This document shows positions 23,751-34,829 of a stretch of DNA of 64,000 nt, piece by piece. Source of the stretch: Triplophysa rosa (lineage: Eukaryota > Chordata > Actinopteri > Cypriniformes > Nemacheilidae); NCBI RefSeq assembly GCF_024868665.1, contig NC_079910.1:7350976-7414975 (forward strand). Direction: 5' to 3'. A program made the position numbers and the translations under genes. The notes below the pieces were generated by a model, which was not told where the DNA came from, did not search any database, and was given only the letters and a program-made list of their open reading frames with translations. Numbering within the stretch: position 1 is the first letter of the stretch; each line of letters starts with the position of its first letter.

Positions 23751-25545
23751 TCAAACAGTTTCAGATTTCAATAGTTTCCAAGTCAGGTAGATGATGTACC
23801 TTGACTACTAAATAGCTGCCCAAGGGCACTACGAGGATGATGGCCAGGTAAACTACTATAAGTTGACTTTAACTCCCTATTATCAGACACTTTCAGGCTA
23901 CAAAATAATTATGGGTGACAAAAACATTTTTGAGGATACTGTTCATACAATGACATTAATAAATGAAAACGTTTCATTTTGAATCTATGGCATTGGTGAG
24001 TAAAACATAAAGAATAATTTACTCTCAGTTCTACTTCTGGTGATATAAACTGTGACCTGACATTCTAATATTTGTATTTATTAACAATTCAAAGCGTTGC
24101 TCACTATCTTAAGAAGAGGACTTTCAAAGGCAAAAGAGCGCAGCCCCGCCGAAACGCTTTTCCTCCTTCCTTGGGAGACAGTTAGCAATATCATCTAGCA
24201 ATTAAGAAGAAAACGAGAAAGAAATGGAAAAGCCAATTACCTCTCAGAGTTAGCTAAAGGCCATTTAAACAGTGTGCCCATGACATAATAATGTTTATTG
24301 TAAATATTATAGTCAGAGCCGGAGTGAGCCTGGCGTGAGAGAGAGAGAAAAAAATGGCATCAGTCTGAGACAGAGAATAATTTATTAAGATCCGAGATGC
24401 GCCAATTATGTGGAAAGGACCAAAAAGAAAAAAAATCAAACTCTCCAGGAAGCGCATACATGATTGCAATCTTGATTAAATCCCCCTGGATCTAATGAGT
24501 TGATTTTCTGCTGTTAATATTGCATTGGCTGATGATGGATTCGTTAAGATAATGGAACGGAGCTAAAATATAAATGACTCCCTGTCAAGGAGCAGATTTT
24601 TGTCATTTTGCGCCTGACACCTCCACCGTGGGGATTTGCTAAGGCTCCTTTTTGAGCCTAGATTGACCAGATCTGGAATACTAATTTTCTCCTGCCAAGA
24701 CTCTTGATGCTAAAGCGTGTCCCCTCCCACACGCCTGATAAATATCGCCCTTTTTCATCAGAAGAAAACCAGCTGGGATGAAATGTTATAGCTATTTTCC
24801 AAAACCCAGTGAGCTGTGTACTGCCTACTTAAAAGTCGGCCAAACCATCAGTTTCTTATTTACATTCAGAAATATGAACAAGCCAACCTTAAGAAATAGC
24901 CTTTACCTTTGAAATGAGTCCATACTATCCGTTTAAACACAATTTTTATTCTTAATTCTTATTCAAGACAAACATGTTCATTCTTTTCCCCTCATGATTG
25001 TTCTTGCACCAAGATGATCAACATAAGAAATTCATGTTTGTGAAAGTCCATCGGGTGCTGATGAACTGGTGGTATTGACTTGTTTCTGTAGATGAATAAA
25101 TGTTTCAGCCCTGGCCTGCTGGAACCGCCTCCCTTCATATTAAATGGGCTGTCACTTAGGCCAACAAGACACACGAAATGAGCTCTGTGTAGCGTATTGA
25201 TCTCTATACTTGAGTCACGCAGGCAGGTTATACAGATGTGGGAATGAAACTTAACGCAAAAAGCATTTATAACCAAGACTGGGAATTAGTGGAGATTACA
25301 GGCTGACACTGATAGTGAAGCAGAGATCATGAAGCAGAGGGAAGGTGGGTAGTTATGGTAACATGGCTAATCAGATGTACCGGGCAGATGGATCTCAGTG
25401 AGAATGCAGAGGTTCAGAATCAGGTGATGTACAGTATGAGCTCTTCAAAACGTAAATACAAAGATTACTTGTCACCAGTGTTTTGTCTTGTGTTTTTTTT
25501 ATTAAACAAACATTTATAAGAGATTAACACTTGCTTTTTAAGAAC
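23751..25545. other. unique non-coding DNA
   Basis: Single-copy sequence without a gene. It includes the regulatory-looking block at 24110-24800, listed separately. Confidence 0.5.
24110..24800. promoter_or_regulatory. candidate conserved non-coding element
   Basis: A repeat-free block with dense homeodomain-like and Sox/Fox-like cores: CTAGCAATTAAG, AGCCAATTACC, GAATAATTTATTAAG, GCCAATTATGTGG and CTTGATTAAAT. Balanced composition and the absence of coding or transposon structure resemble known vertebrate enhancers. Conservation was not tested. Confidence 0.3.
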
Positions 25546-25680
<135 letters not shown>

Positions 25681-27514
25681 TCTCCTCTCAAATATTCTTA
25701 TTTTTAAAAGTGTAAAAATGTATTGCTTTTAAAGTTAACCTACTGTGAAGTAATGTTCACTATCTATTTTACTTATTTTTACAAATAGACATATTAAGGA
25801 GTCAAACGGAAATATATTGGGACAATTTTATCTGCTGACAATCAGTTTTCTGCATTACATGGCAGAAACGGGGATTTGTGATGCCAGCCAAAAATAAGTT
25901 CTTGGTGAAATGTCTGTGGTGAAGTTCTAAAAATTATTTTTTTGTAATAGTGTGTACCAGGACCGGGAAGCATTAAGAAAGAAAACAGGGTCAATTTGAA
26001 CAATTGTAGACATGGTGCTATTCTGGTGTCAGTGTTTGAATCGAACCGTTGGATGTCATGAAATGATCTCACTTCCCAAATGTCTTTGCCTTTCTCCCCA
26101 TCGTCTTAATAGCAATTGTGATCTGTTTTCATGCTCTCGCTGACCTCCACCCCCTTGTTCTTTTTTTCTTCTCTTTCTTCATATTACCGGGGAAACGGTG
26201 CGATAGAAGCTCGCCCCCGGGCCTTTCTTCCATGTGTCACATTTTTTGTCCCATTACATGGTTTTGCTAAAAAGTTCTTTAATCAATCAAGTACGAGGCA
26301 GAAAATAGGCTTTGTCACGGCGGGGCCTGGGTCATGTGATGCTCACTATGCATATAGTGACAGGTCCTCAACAGGGCCAGAAAGGAATATTTTGTGGGGT
26401 AAATAGCCGTTTCCATGGCTCCGGCACTTGTTGCACGTCGCTCGCCATTCTCGGCTCCCACGTGAGCTATGGGTTTCAAAGGGATGGACGACAAAAATTA
26501 GGGCAGGAGGGCAGGGTGGGGTGCAGAGGTAGCTGCCCCTCAGCCGCGCGTCCTTCTCTCCAGCAGTCAGCAGAGAATAGCTCCGAGAAGTGACAGCAGG
26601 AAGGGGGGCCTTCTCGCCTCTGTCAGCTCTGTATAAGCAGCGCTATTAAGTAAATGTTCGATTTTTCATTGTGCCACTACCGTTGAATATGATCTCAGAG
26701 GGGAGTACGTAAAGAAAGAAAAGGTCTGAGGCGGGGAGGAAAGGCTGGGTGCTTTAATGGCTCCCAAACTATGTCATCCGAATCGTGTAATTAGCGATTA
26801 GCTTTTATTTGGCCCAGAAAGGGTTACAGAGTTTCTAATTTTATAAGTTACAAACACAGCCAGGAAATGGAAACAATGGATCGGCCATAAATCCCATGTA
26901 AGAGGACAGAGGATTGTTATCTGGAGCTGTTTTGTATGCTCGTTTGAATGTTTATGTTCCTGTTTTTAATTATTAAAGCTACTGGTCCAATGTGGATTCG
27001 CTGGGAGCTGCTAACTTGGGCTTTGGGATAGGAAGCTGTCATGTAACAGTTTTGTCATGTACGCCGGCTCTGGGGATTTAAAGAAAATGAGGTTCGAAAA
27101 CAATGTTTTGTTCAAGGTGCGATAACCACATTGACAGAACCAACAGCTCTTCTGGTCTGTGTGCTTGGAAGTTTATTTTGTGCTTGATTTGATTTAAACA
27201 CATTTTTACATTCGTCAGAAAAGTTATGTTCTGAAGCTAGATACATTTCTGTCGTATTGAAATGACTCACAACTGTGTCTCGGTTTTATCTGTGTAAAAC
27301 GACTCACTCGTAGAATCAGTCATAGTGGCTCCTCAGTCAACATCAGACTTTGCCCATTGAACCGCAAACAATTATCATCAGTCCTATGTGACTCTGAATA
27401 AACCGAGAACTGGAACTTTGTTTTGTGTTAAGTTTCAATAAGCCTAATGACTTGAGAATTTTTTATGTAATTATTTCATAACATAATTCAGTCGTGTTGT
27501 CAAAAAAGTGTGTG
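25681..27514. other. unique non-coding DNA
   Basis: No gene was recognised. Short overlapping open frames near 26131-26593 lie in a GC-richer patch (GGCCCGGGCC-like words near 26213-26224) that may be regulatory. The remainder is ordinary AT-rich sequence. Confidence 0.45.
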
Positions 27515-27735
27515 TGTATACTGTATATGTGACCCTGCCTGTGAAAAACAGGCTAAAGTCTCATAATCTAATTGTAAAACAAGATTCAAAGTTTGATTTC
27601 AATTTTAACATGGCCTTACTCAGTCAATAATAAAGATATCAAGATTAGATTTTCACAAAACATTCTTTGCATGATGTTGGATTATTTCATGTAAATCAAC
27701 AACAAAAAAACTTTAGCTGGGTTTTATATATTTTA
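27515..27735. repeat. probable dispersed fish repeat (TGTGACCCTGCCTGTG)
   Basis: The segment begins with TATATGTGACCCTGCCTGTG and AAACAGGCTAAAGTCTC and runs through TCAATAATAAAGATATC. I recognise this opening as that of a repeat seen often in fish introns. Class and boundaries are uncertain and no inverted termini are clear. Confidence 0.4.
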
Positions 27736-28854
27736 GCATCTTAGTTATAATATAATCAGAATGTGTTAATGAATGTGATTAGGATCAATTATTTGTTTCC
27801 TCTGCAAAAAAACCCACCCCATTTATTACTTTTGCCGTTTGTTTGTAAAATTATTTAATGAGGTCAAGAGTTTTTTTGCATGTCAGGAACCTACTTTAAA
27901 CGATTTGCAATAATTTCCATAGCATCTTCACCGCTGACCGCAATAACAAACAAGGTTACGGCTACCTTTCAACGCTTGATGTCCTGAACATGACTATTCT
28001 TATGTTTCTAGCACTGAAAAAAACTGCGTCTCGTGACTTTCTGTTGATTTAACAGGTGTCGCACCTCCCATTTGGGTTTGTTAAAACATACATTGTGCTT
28101 CTGATTGAGTCATTTAACTAATACGACTAACCCATAACAGTTAACAGTGACAGAAAGCGAAAGGTAGCATCTAAATGTCATGTTTTTATGTCAACTGACT
28201 GTCCGCCACATTATTTCCCAGCCAAGCGAAGTCCAGTCGTACGTGTCAATAATTGTAGAGCCAGTTTGTCTTTGAGATCCTCAGCAATCTGCCAGTCAGT
28301 CTTCAGTAAAGGTTAAGGGGGTTCTGGGATATCTTCCTTGATGCTGTTTTATCATGCGAAGCATGCTCTGTTTCCTGATGAATATATTAAAATTATTACT
28401 GTGCAAACAGACTTTCTAATTACTGACCTGCTTGCCATTGTACTCTGCGTTCTTTCTTCCTTTTTTTCTCCTCTCTCTTCCTCGCTCGCTCCCCCTCTCT
28501 CTCTTTTCTTCATGCCTTGTTTATTTATCTGCACCAATGAATACAGAATAGTCAGAGCAATGTCATTTCCATCCACATGAAAATGATTTTGAAAATGCCA
28601 ATCTTGCCTATTATACAGTGTAATTACAAGTCTGTCTTTTTTATCATATCTTTAACCAATGGGGAGACCCTTGAGAGGGCTAATATCTCATCTATGCTGT
28701 GTTCCGAAACCTATAGCGAGCTGCATCAAACCTTGAGAGCGGGCATCATTTTAGGGCGTGACTTGCAGATTCTGCTAAAGATACGGAATTTTAGGAAAAT
28801 TTTTAGGCAGCGTGATATGTATTGTCATTGTGTTGAATGTCTGTACTAGAAGCT
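27736..28854. other. unique non-coding DNA
   Basis: AT-rich single-copy DNA with a pyrimidine-rich patch at about 28455-28512. No gene or RNA structure was recognised. Confidence 0.45.
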
Positions 28855-28936
28855 TCCAACACCAAAGAAAATTCCTTGTGTGTGCAAGCACACTTGGCAA
28901 TAAAGCTCTTCTGATTCTGATTCTCTGATTCTGATG
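28855..28936 (+). mobile_element. non-LTR retrotransposon-like 3' tail with TTCTGA units
   Basis: AAATTCCTTGTGTGTGCAAG, then CACACTTGGCAATAAAGCTC, then several TTCTGA units. This is a 3' end common among fish retroposons, with a short satellite tail instead of poly-A. No reverse-transcriptase coding was recognised upstream, so the copy is a short 5'-truncated fragment. Confidence 0.6.
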
Positions 28937-30643
28937 TATTGTTCACAGAGAAGGCAATCCCAGAATGCATTGCTGCAAATTCAGAAAATGAATCTGAGAT
29001 TGTTGGTGAAGCAAAAGTAATTTTTAAGAAAACAAATAAACAAAAAAAACGTATACTAAAAACATTTTTTCCACATACTTTAGTGTAAATGAACATTGTT
29101 GGTTGTGTTCAATATGTGTGTGCGCTTGTGTATTTACTTTATGCTTGGCATTTTATTACGCTGCACTTTTAGCACTTTTTAATATGATCAAATCAAAGAT
29201 CACATTGTTTTTTATTCGTTGTGCGCTTACACTCAGATGGGGCATAGGTGTGTCTTATATTTCCAGGTATGAGGAATGCAACACTTTCTCATGCAACAAA
29301 AACTTGGCAGACACTAGCAATACATTATCATAAATCTCAAAAATGCATTTGAATAGCTCCTCTATTTTGCTATTGTTCTAGTCACTTCAGTGACGAATGT
29401 AAAATATGGGACGGTTGAAAAACACACACATTCCTCAGTTTCATTTCGTCTTCTGTTCTCTTTCCTTCCCAGCAGGTCTCAAGATAGAAAGCTGTTAAAC
29501 GCCATGTTTTCTTTCTCGCGTCTCGCAAGGCTGTCACCAGTACACGCGTGACGTGAAGTGTCATGAGCGGCGTGCCAAACGTGTTATTAAAGTCACCTAT
29601 TTACCGGCACATTCCGCCCGCGCCACTTCACGCAAAAGGGTGAGCCTGTTGTTTACGCTGCGTCGGAGACGTCGCGCGGCGGCTTGATCTGGGGACTCGA
29701 TAGGAGCGGCAATTTAAAAAGAGGACACTGCAGCTCCCAACAAAAACAATTAAAGGAAAATGAAAGGCAGCCCCTAAGGGTTAAAAATAGAAAATTAGCA
29801 ACATGGATGCTGGAATGCGCAGCTCCCCCTCTTTCCAAACTTACCGGGACTGCATTGTTATGTATGATCTGATCTGCCAGTCCTTCCTCTAAGCTCCTTG
29901 TCACATTTTGACTTAATGAAGTGCAACTTAGAAGGGAATTGGGTTCATCATGCTAGTCGCACGATGCTCCCCTGTTGTAGCAAACAGGGGCGGCGTGGGA
30001 CCGGAGCGCTATAGCGCGAGTCGTTATCATTCCGGTCAGTCTGTTTAACACAAAATTAAACAAAGAACTAATTAGTGCCTCATGAATTAATAACTGCACT
30101 GTTGCCGAGTAGAAGTTAGGTTGCTGAGGGGAGATATAAAATAAGAAGATCAGGTTAGAATTATTATTACTTTTTCCGTTGCTCGTGCTCTCAAGGTTAG
30201 GAAACTTTTGAGAGTTGCCGCTGTCTGTCACTTGAGTGTTTATTTCCCTGCGTGTGTATTAACTTTTTTCTCCAAAGGATAGTTGAACTGTTCTCATTCA
30301 CTGACGGAAATCTAGTCTCCACATGAGCATGTTTGGTTAGTAGACCCTAAGCAAAAATGTCAACCCCCATCTCGATATATTAAATTGATGATGATTGGAA
30401 TGAGGAATGCCAGATTGAAAGATTAGATTAGTCTTGTTTGAGGTGATGGGTGCAAGGTTTTGCTGGTAAAATACTGTCTCATGCCATCTTATTCTGGGGC
30501 AACTATAAGTAAGCCATGTGTAGTTGGCCGAATGGTACACATTTTTTGTGTGAATTAGATGTTAAAACAACACTATCAATATAGTTTGAGTTTACACGAC
30601 CAGCGGTGTGAGTTTGAGGTGGTTATTATTTTAGCAGTTTTAT
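28937..30643. other. unique non-coding DNA
   Basis: No gene was recognised. The region includes a regulatory-looking block at 29480-30130. Open frames on both strands there have no familiar motifs. Confidence 0.45.
29480..30130. promoter_or_regulatory. candidate conserved non-coding block, CpG-bearing
   Basis: Relatively rich in CpG (GACGTCGCGCGGCGGCTTG near 29669; CGCTATAGCGCGAGTCG near 30007) and interspersed with AACTAATTAGTGCC and GAATTAATAACTGC. There are no repeats. It could be an enhancer cluster or a weak promoter. The assignment is inference. Confidence 0.28.
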
Positions 30644-31016
30644 TTAAAGGTCCAGTGTATGAAATTTAGCGGCATCTAGCGGTGAGGTTGTAAATTGCAC
30701 CCCTACCTTTTGAAGCTCTACGGTGGCTTACACAGAACAGATGATGTCGTCAGGTTTTCGCTTTTTTGCCGAAGGAGATACCGTATTTACAAAATGTGCT
30801 TTGGAGAGCATTTTGTCCGTTTAGGGCTAGAAGAAACAACATGGCGAATTCCATGGTAGGGGACCCACAGTGTATGTAGATAGAAATAGCTCATTCTAAG
30901 GTAATAAACGTTTCATTATGTAAGGTCTTTATACACACCTGAAGACATATGTTATGTATATTATATTGCATTTCTGTCAATAGATCCTCCAAAAAATGAC
31001 ACACTGGACCTTTAAA
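30644..31016. mobile_element. 373-bp terminal-inverted-repeat element (AAAGGTCCAGTGT)
   Basis: The left terminus TTTAAAGGTCCAGTGTATG is mirrored at the right by CACACTGGACCTTTAAA. The interior includes GCGGCATCTAGCGGTGAGG and has no coding capacity. A truncated relative lies at 23196-23280. It looks like a non-autonomous DNA transposon of a type common in fish genomes. The autonomous source cannot be named. Confidence 0.82.
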
Positions 31017-31159
31017 GATGCGGCCTACGGCTTAAATTTGACAATTCCATAATTTAACCATTGCATATAGCGCACATCACATTACAGCATCTCACTGGAA
31101 TACTGAAACAAAGAATGATAGTATTCTGCTATGTGCTCATCTCATAGCGTTAAACAATG

Positions 31160-31238
<79 letters not shown>
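31160..31238. repeat. CT dinucleotide microsatellite (79 bp)
   Basis: Nearly pure TC repeat with two TTT interruptions, ending TCTCAG. The pyrimidine tract followed by CAG imitates a splice acceptor, but downstream sequence gives no supported exon. Confidence 0.95.
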
Positions 31239-31240
<2 letters not shown>

Positions 31241-31859
31241 GCACGCTCAGTTAGGTTCTGCTGTTTAAACCACATATATCACCAAACATCTCATCATGGA
31301 TGTTTGCTTACAGAGAAATCAGAAGAAAGTGGTCACAGTTGGCTTGCCTTTACTGCCCACTGTAATATGAGTGTTGTGCTGGCCTTGGATAATGCACGCC
31401 GGCCAAGGTCATACATGCTAATAAAATCCTCCCTCAATCAGATTTTAGGATTACTGATTCTAAGTAAATTATCATCGGCGAGCGGCGGTAAAATATTTGC
31501 AAAAACTGGTTAACTGATGGCACACCTGCTCTCCAGGGCTCACTAGAGCAATGTAGGATCTGGGAAGGGGGGTTTGTTTCTGTCACCTGTCAGTCCTCGC
31601 CAACTGTGACACCACACAGTAGCACTTTGTGTACACGCAATGGGTCACGACAGGGGCCACTTGAGGGCCTTTTGTTTGGGATTTGCACCCAGAATGCTAA
31701 GAGGAACGGCATATCTTTACATTCATACATTCATGGCAATATAAACTCTGTGTGTTTGTATATGAGGGTGTTAATGGAGGGTGTCATGGCTGATAAATTG
31801 ATTTAGTAATTCCGATTTTTATATGTCTGACTTTATTTTTCTCCTCTGTTTTTTTGCAG

Positions 31860-31893
31860 ATGAAGTAATCCTGTGAGCGGAGAGACTTGTTCG

Positions 31894-31935
<42 letters not shown>

Positions 31936-31949
31936 GAGAGCGAGGCAGA
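31860..31949 (+). other. weak candidate non-coding exon with GA tract
   Basis: The segment follows TCTCCTCTGTTTTTTTGCAG, a strong acceptor. It ends before GTAAGA (31950-31955), a reasonable donor. All three frames have stops within the first 15 nt or so, so it could only be 5' UTR or lncRNA. About a third of it is an AG microsatellite. The acceptor is convincing; everything else is weak. Confidence 0.2.
31897..31929. repeat. AG dinucleotide microsatellite
   Basis: About 16 AG units. The strand sense is opposite to the CT tract 660 bp upstream, so a transcript crossing both could pair between them. Confidence 0.93.
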
Positions 31950-33179
31950 GTAAGAACATTTAACTAACGTCTTTTATTGTTCAAACACACCCAAATACAA
32001 ACACTTGAGTGCCAGGCCTGTAAATATTATTTTTTACTCTAATATTTTTTCCTCCTGGTTAAAGGAGTACTTAAGTATTTTTACTATCAAGTAAATGTTT
32101 ACGGATGTTCAAAGTGTTTTCACTTTTGGACAAATTTTACAAAGCATATATCATTTTTTTACTTGACTGCATTTCATAAATACATGTCGATTTTCTTACC
32201 TTTAGTATGTTAAAAATCTAGTACTTTATTAAGTACTATTTTAATAATTATTCTCAAGAATGTACTAGATTTTAAATGTATTAATTATACTTATTATTTA
32301 AATGTAGTGGATTAAAAAGTATGATAGAGTAAAACTACTTCACTGCCTCTGCTAGTGAGTATTGAAAAAAAAAAATTAGGTTTATATTTTCTCTTAGTTT
32401 ACACGATATGGTCTTTGTGACTCGGACTTTGTGAATTAGCGTTGTTTGTCAATTGTGCACACAGCTTAGCATGCAGTTTTCTATTATCATCATATTTAGC
32501 ACTTGACAGCTACCGTCCCGCCAAGCATAAGATGCCACACATCATTAATGCAGCTTGTGGAACTTCGAGCACAAAGTTAGGAGTGTAAAGATTGCAGATG
32601 AGATGAATGACACTGTTTTGTGCGTCTGAGACAGCGGCTTGGCCCCCGGCCCCTGAGTCAGGAGGGATATCGGCAGAGCGAAGTGATGTTGTGTGCTGTC
32701 TCGTGTCAGTCTAGGGGTCGTTGGCATGTCCAGGGGGTGCTGGCCTGACTATGATACACGGCTCGCAGAAAGCAGCGATCCTTTGTCCTGCCAGTGTCTT
32801 TCAGCACAGAGCAAAATACACACTTGCGGCATCAATCATGGGTAAACTACGTCTAAACAATGTCTCGGCTGCAAGCGGCAGTCATGCATGGCTGGGCGTG
32901 CAGCGGAGATAGGACGACACAGATCGCGTCCTTTGTGTCGGTTGATATGTTCTCCGATTTACAGATCTGTGTACTTTTTAAATCTCGTTTCCCTCTGGAG
33001 ATAACAGCTTTTGGCTCGGCTGCGAGGTTAAAGTGATGTTTTTCTGCATGTTCTTAGCCTAATAAGCCAGATGCTTTGGAAGTCCCTTCAGAGGTACTGT
33101 AAGACACCGTGCCAAGCCAGGCAGCCTGAGCACCATGACCCAATTCTCTCCTCGCTGCAACCTGAATGGCTGGAGTATA

Positions 33180-33640
33180 GTTAGCTTAATTGGGTTTTGA
33201 TATATTTAATTCGGCTAATCAGCCCAACTGGCTCCAACATGGGGCCCGCGTGCCTTTTCCCTCCCCGCGAAGCTCCCAGAGACCGGGCGGGTGCGGTGCA
33301 GAAGCCTCTCAGATTGGATTCCCTCTCAAACAGTGGGTAGAAAATTAAACTGGCAAATTTGTTTGTGTTGGTGCAGGCCTTCTGCGGGGAGTTGGAAAGC
33401 TTTTAATTGCGCTCGCTGTGAGGAATTGGATGAGCTGTTTTTAAGACAACAAAAAACAGGCAGCTCCCTCTCGCTGGATGCCGAACGGGGCCGTGCGCGG
33501 AGATTGCGGGGGTCAAATGCAGTGCAGAGACGGATTGTGGAGCTATTCGCTCTCATTTATGATATTACAGATGTTGATATTGACTTATATATGGCTAAAG
33601 AAAGCATGTATGTAAGAGCTGCTAAGCAACAAAGTTAATA
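33180..33640. promoter_or_regulatory. candidate conserved non-coding block
   Basis: Starts with AGCTTAATTGGGTTTTG and TTAATTCGGCTAATCAGCCC and continues through CpG-containing DNA to CATTTATGATATTACAG. It is repeat-free and partly open in several frames, which reflects composition. Cis-regulatory function is inference. Confidence 0.27.
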
Positions 33641-34427
33641 AAAGCTCTGCTTGTTGTCTTTCGGTATATCACTCCAAACTTTAATAACAAATACCCCATC
33701 AGCACTTCTTTTGTATTCTCTCCCCTTTTTACGTTTTCTCTTTTTCTGCCCTTTGAATTTTTTCCTATGTGTCAAAACAAGAAGAGGCTACATGGTAACG
33801 GCAGCCCTGTGTAAATATTTATGATGTAACATCTCCATGTGAATAGACTATCCCTGCAGCCCATCCATCAAACCCGCCACCTTTGCAAACCGCCCCCTCG
33901 ACCCCCCTGATGCCCGGCCGCCACTCGGCCCGCAGGAAGCCAAGACGGGAGCATCGCGTTCCCCTCTCGCTCAAAGTGATTGTTTCGCTTTTGAACCAGG
34001 GCCTCTGGACTGCCACGTCTTTTCAGACCCTGGTCCCTTGTCTTTCAGAAGCCCCAAAACTTCAAAGCCCATTGGGCTTTTTGTCTCTGCGGTACGTCCA
34101 CTGGCCCCAGAAATTGTGCGACAGGGAAATGTGATGTAGGTCAAATTACAGAGGTTGCGCTTGTAAAAAGTGAAATTTCTTAGCATGGCAGTGTAAAGCC
34201 TTGGTTACCAGTTAGATTGACGTTGCAGGGTCTGAAGTTAACATGCAGGTAAAATTTATTAAAATGTGGGCAGTTGACTGGTAACTTTCATTTTAAAACA
34301 TGACTTAAATTGAAATTATATTGCTATTGTAAGGGGACCTAAATCATCTGTTAAACATCCTTTATCAGCTGTTGCCTTAAATACATTTTGGTGAAATTAA
34401 AATTATATTTCAAATAGGTATTTAATA

Positions 34428-34695
34428 GGGCTGTCAAAACGATTAATCGCGATTAATCGATTCCACAGTAAATGTTTTGTGTTTATATGACATGTGTGTG
34501 GCTTGTATATTTATTTGTACATATATAAATACACAAACATACACGTGTATACTTCAATAATATGAGTTATATATATATATTGATATCTACTCAATGTAAA
34601 TTATATTTAAATATAAATGTATAAATATGTATGCAAATATTTATTACACACACGTGTATGCATGTGCATTTACAGTATACATATAAATACTGTAT

Positions 34696-34756
<61 letters not shown>

Positions 34757-34821
34757 TATATTATATAAACACAAACATTTATTTTGGAAACGATTAATTG
34801 CGATTAATTGATTTGACTAAT
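34428..34821. mobile_element. terminal-inverted-repeat element with internal AC microsatellite
   Basis: The left end GGGCTGTCAAAACGATTAAT and following CGCGATTAATCG are mirrored at the right by CGATTAATTGCGATTAATTG and ATTTGACT. Both sides are flanked by ATTTAATA (34420-34427 and 34822-34829), an 8-bp direct repeat that would fit a hAT-type target duplication. The interior is AT-rich with an AC run. This repeat type is widespread in fish. Confidence 0.75.
34699..34754. repeat. CA dinucleotide microsatellite (56 bp)
   Basis: Pure CA, 28 units, lying inside the terminal-inverted-repeat element. It probably expanded from a short run in the parent element. Confidence 0.97.
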
Positions 34822-34829
34822 ATTTAATA

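Larger units (their letters stand above)
31239..34427. other. unique non-coding DNA
   Basis: No confident gene. A possible non-coding exon (31860-31949) and a regulatory-looking block (33180-33640) are listed separately. The 115-codon frame at 33291-33638 shows no recognisable domain. Confidence 0.45.

Noticed and set aside
31160..31240. Splice-acceptor-like CT tract ending CAG
   Set aside because: The pyrimidine tract is a microsatellite. No donor or coherent exon follows.
33291..33638. 115-codon plus-strand frame
   Set aside because: GC-richer block with frames open on both strands. No domain, start context or splice sites.
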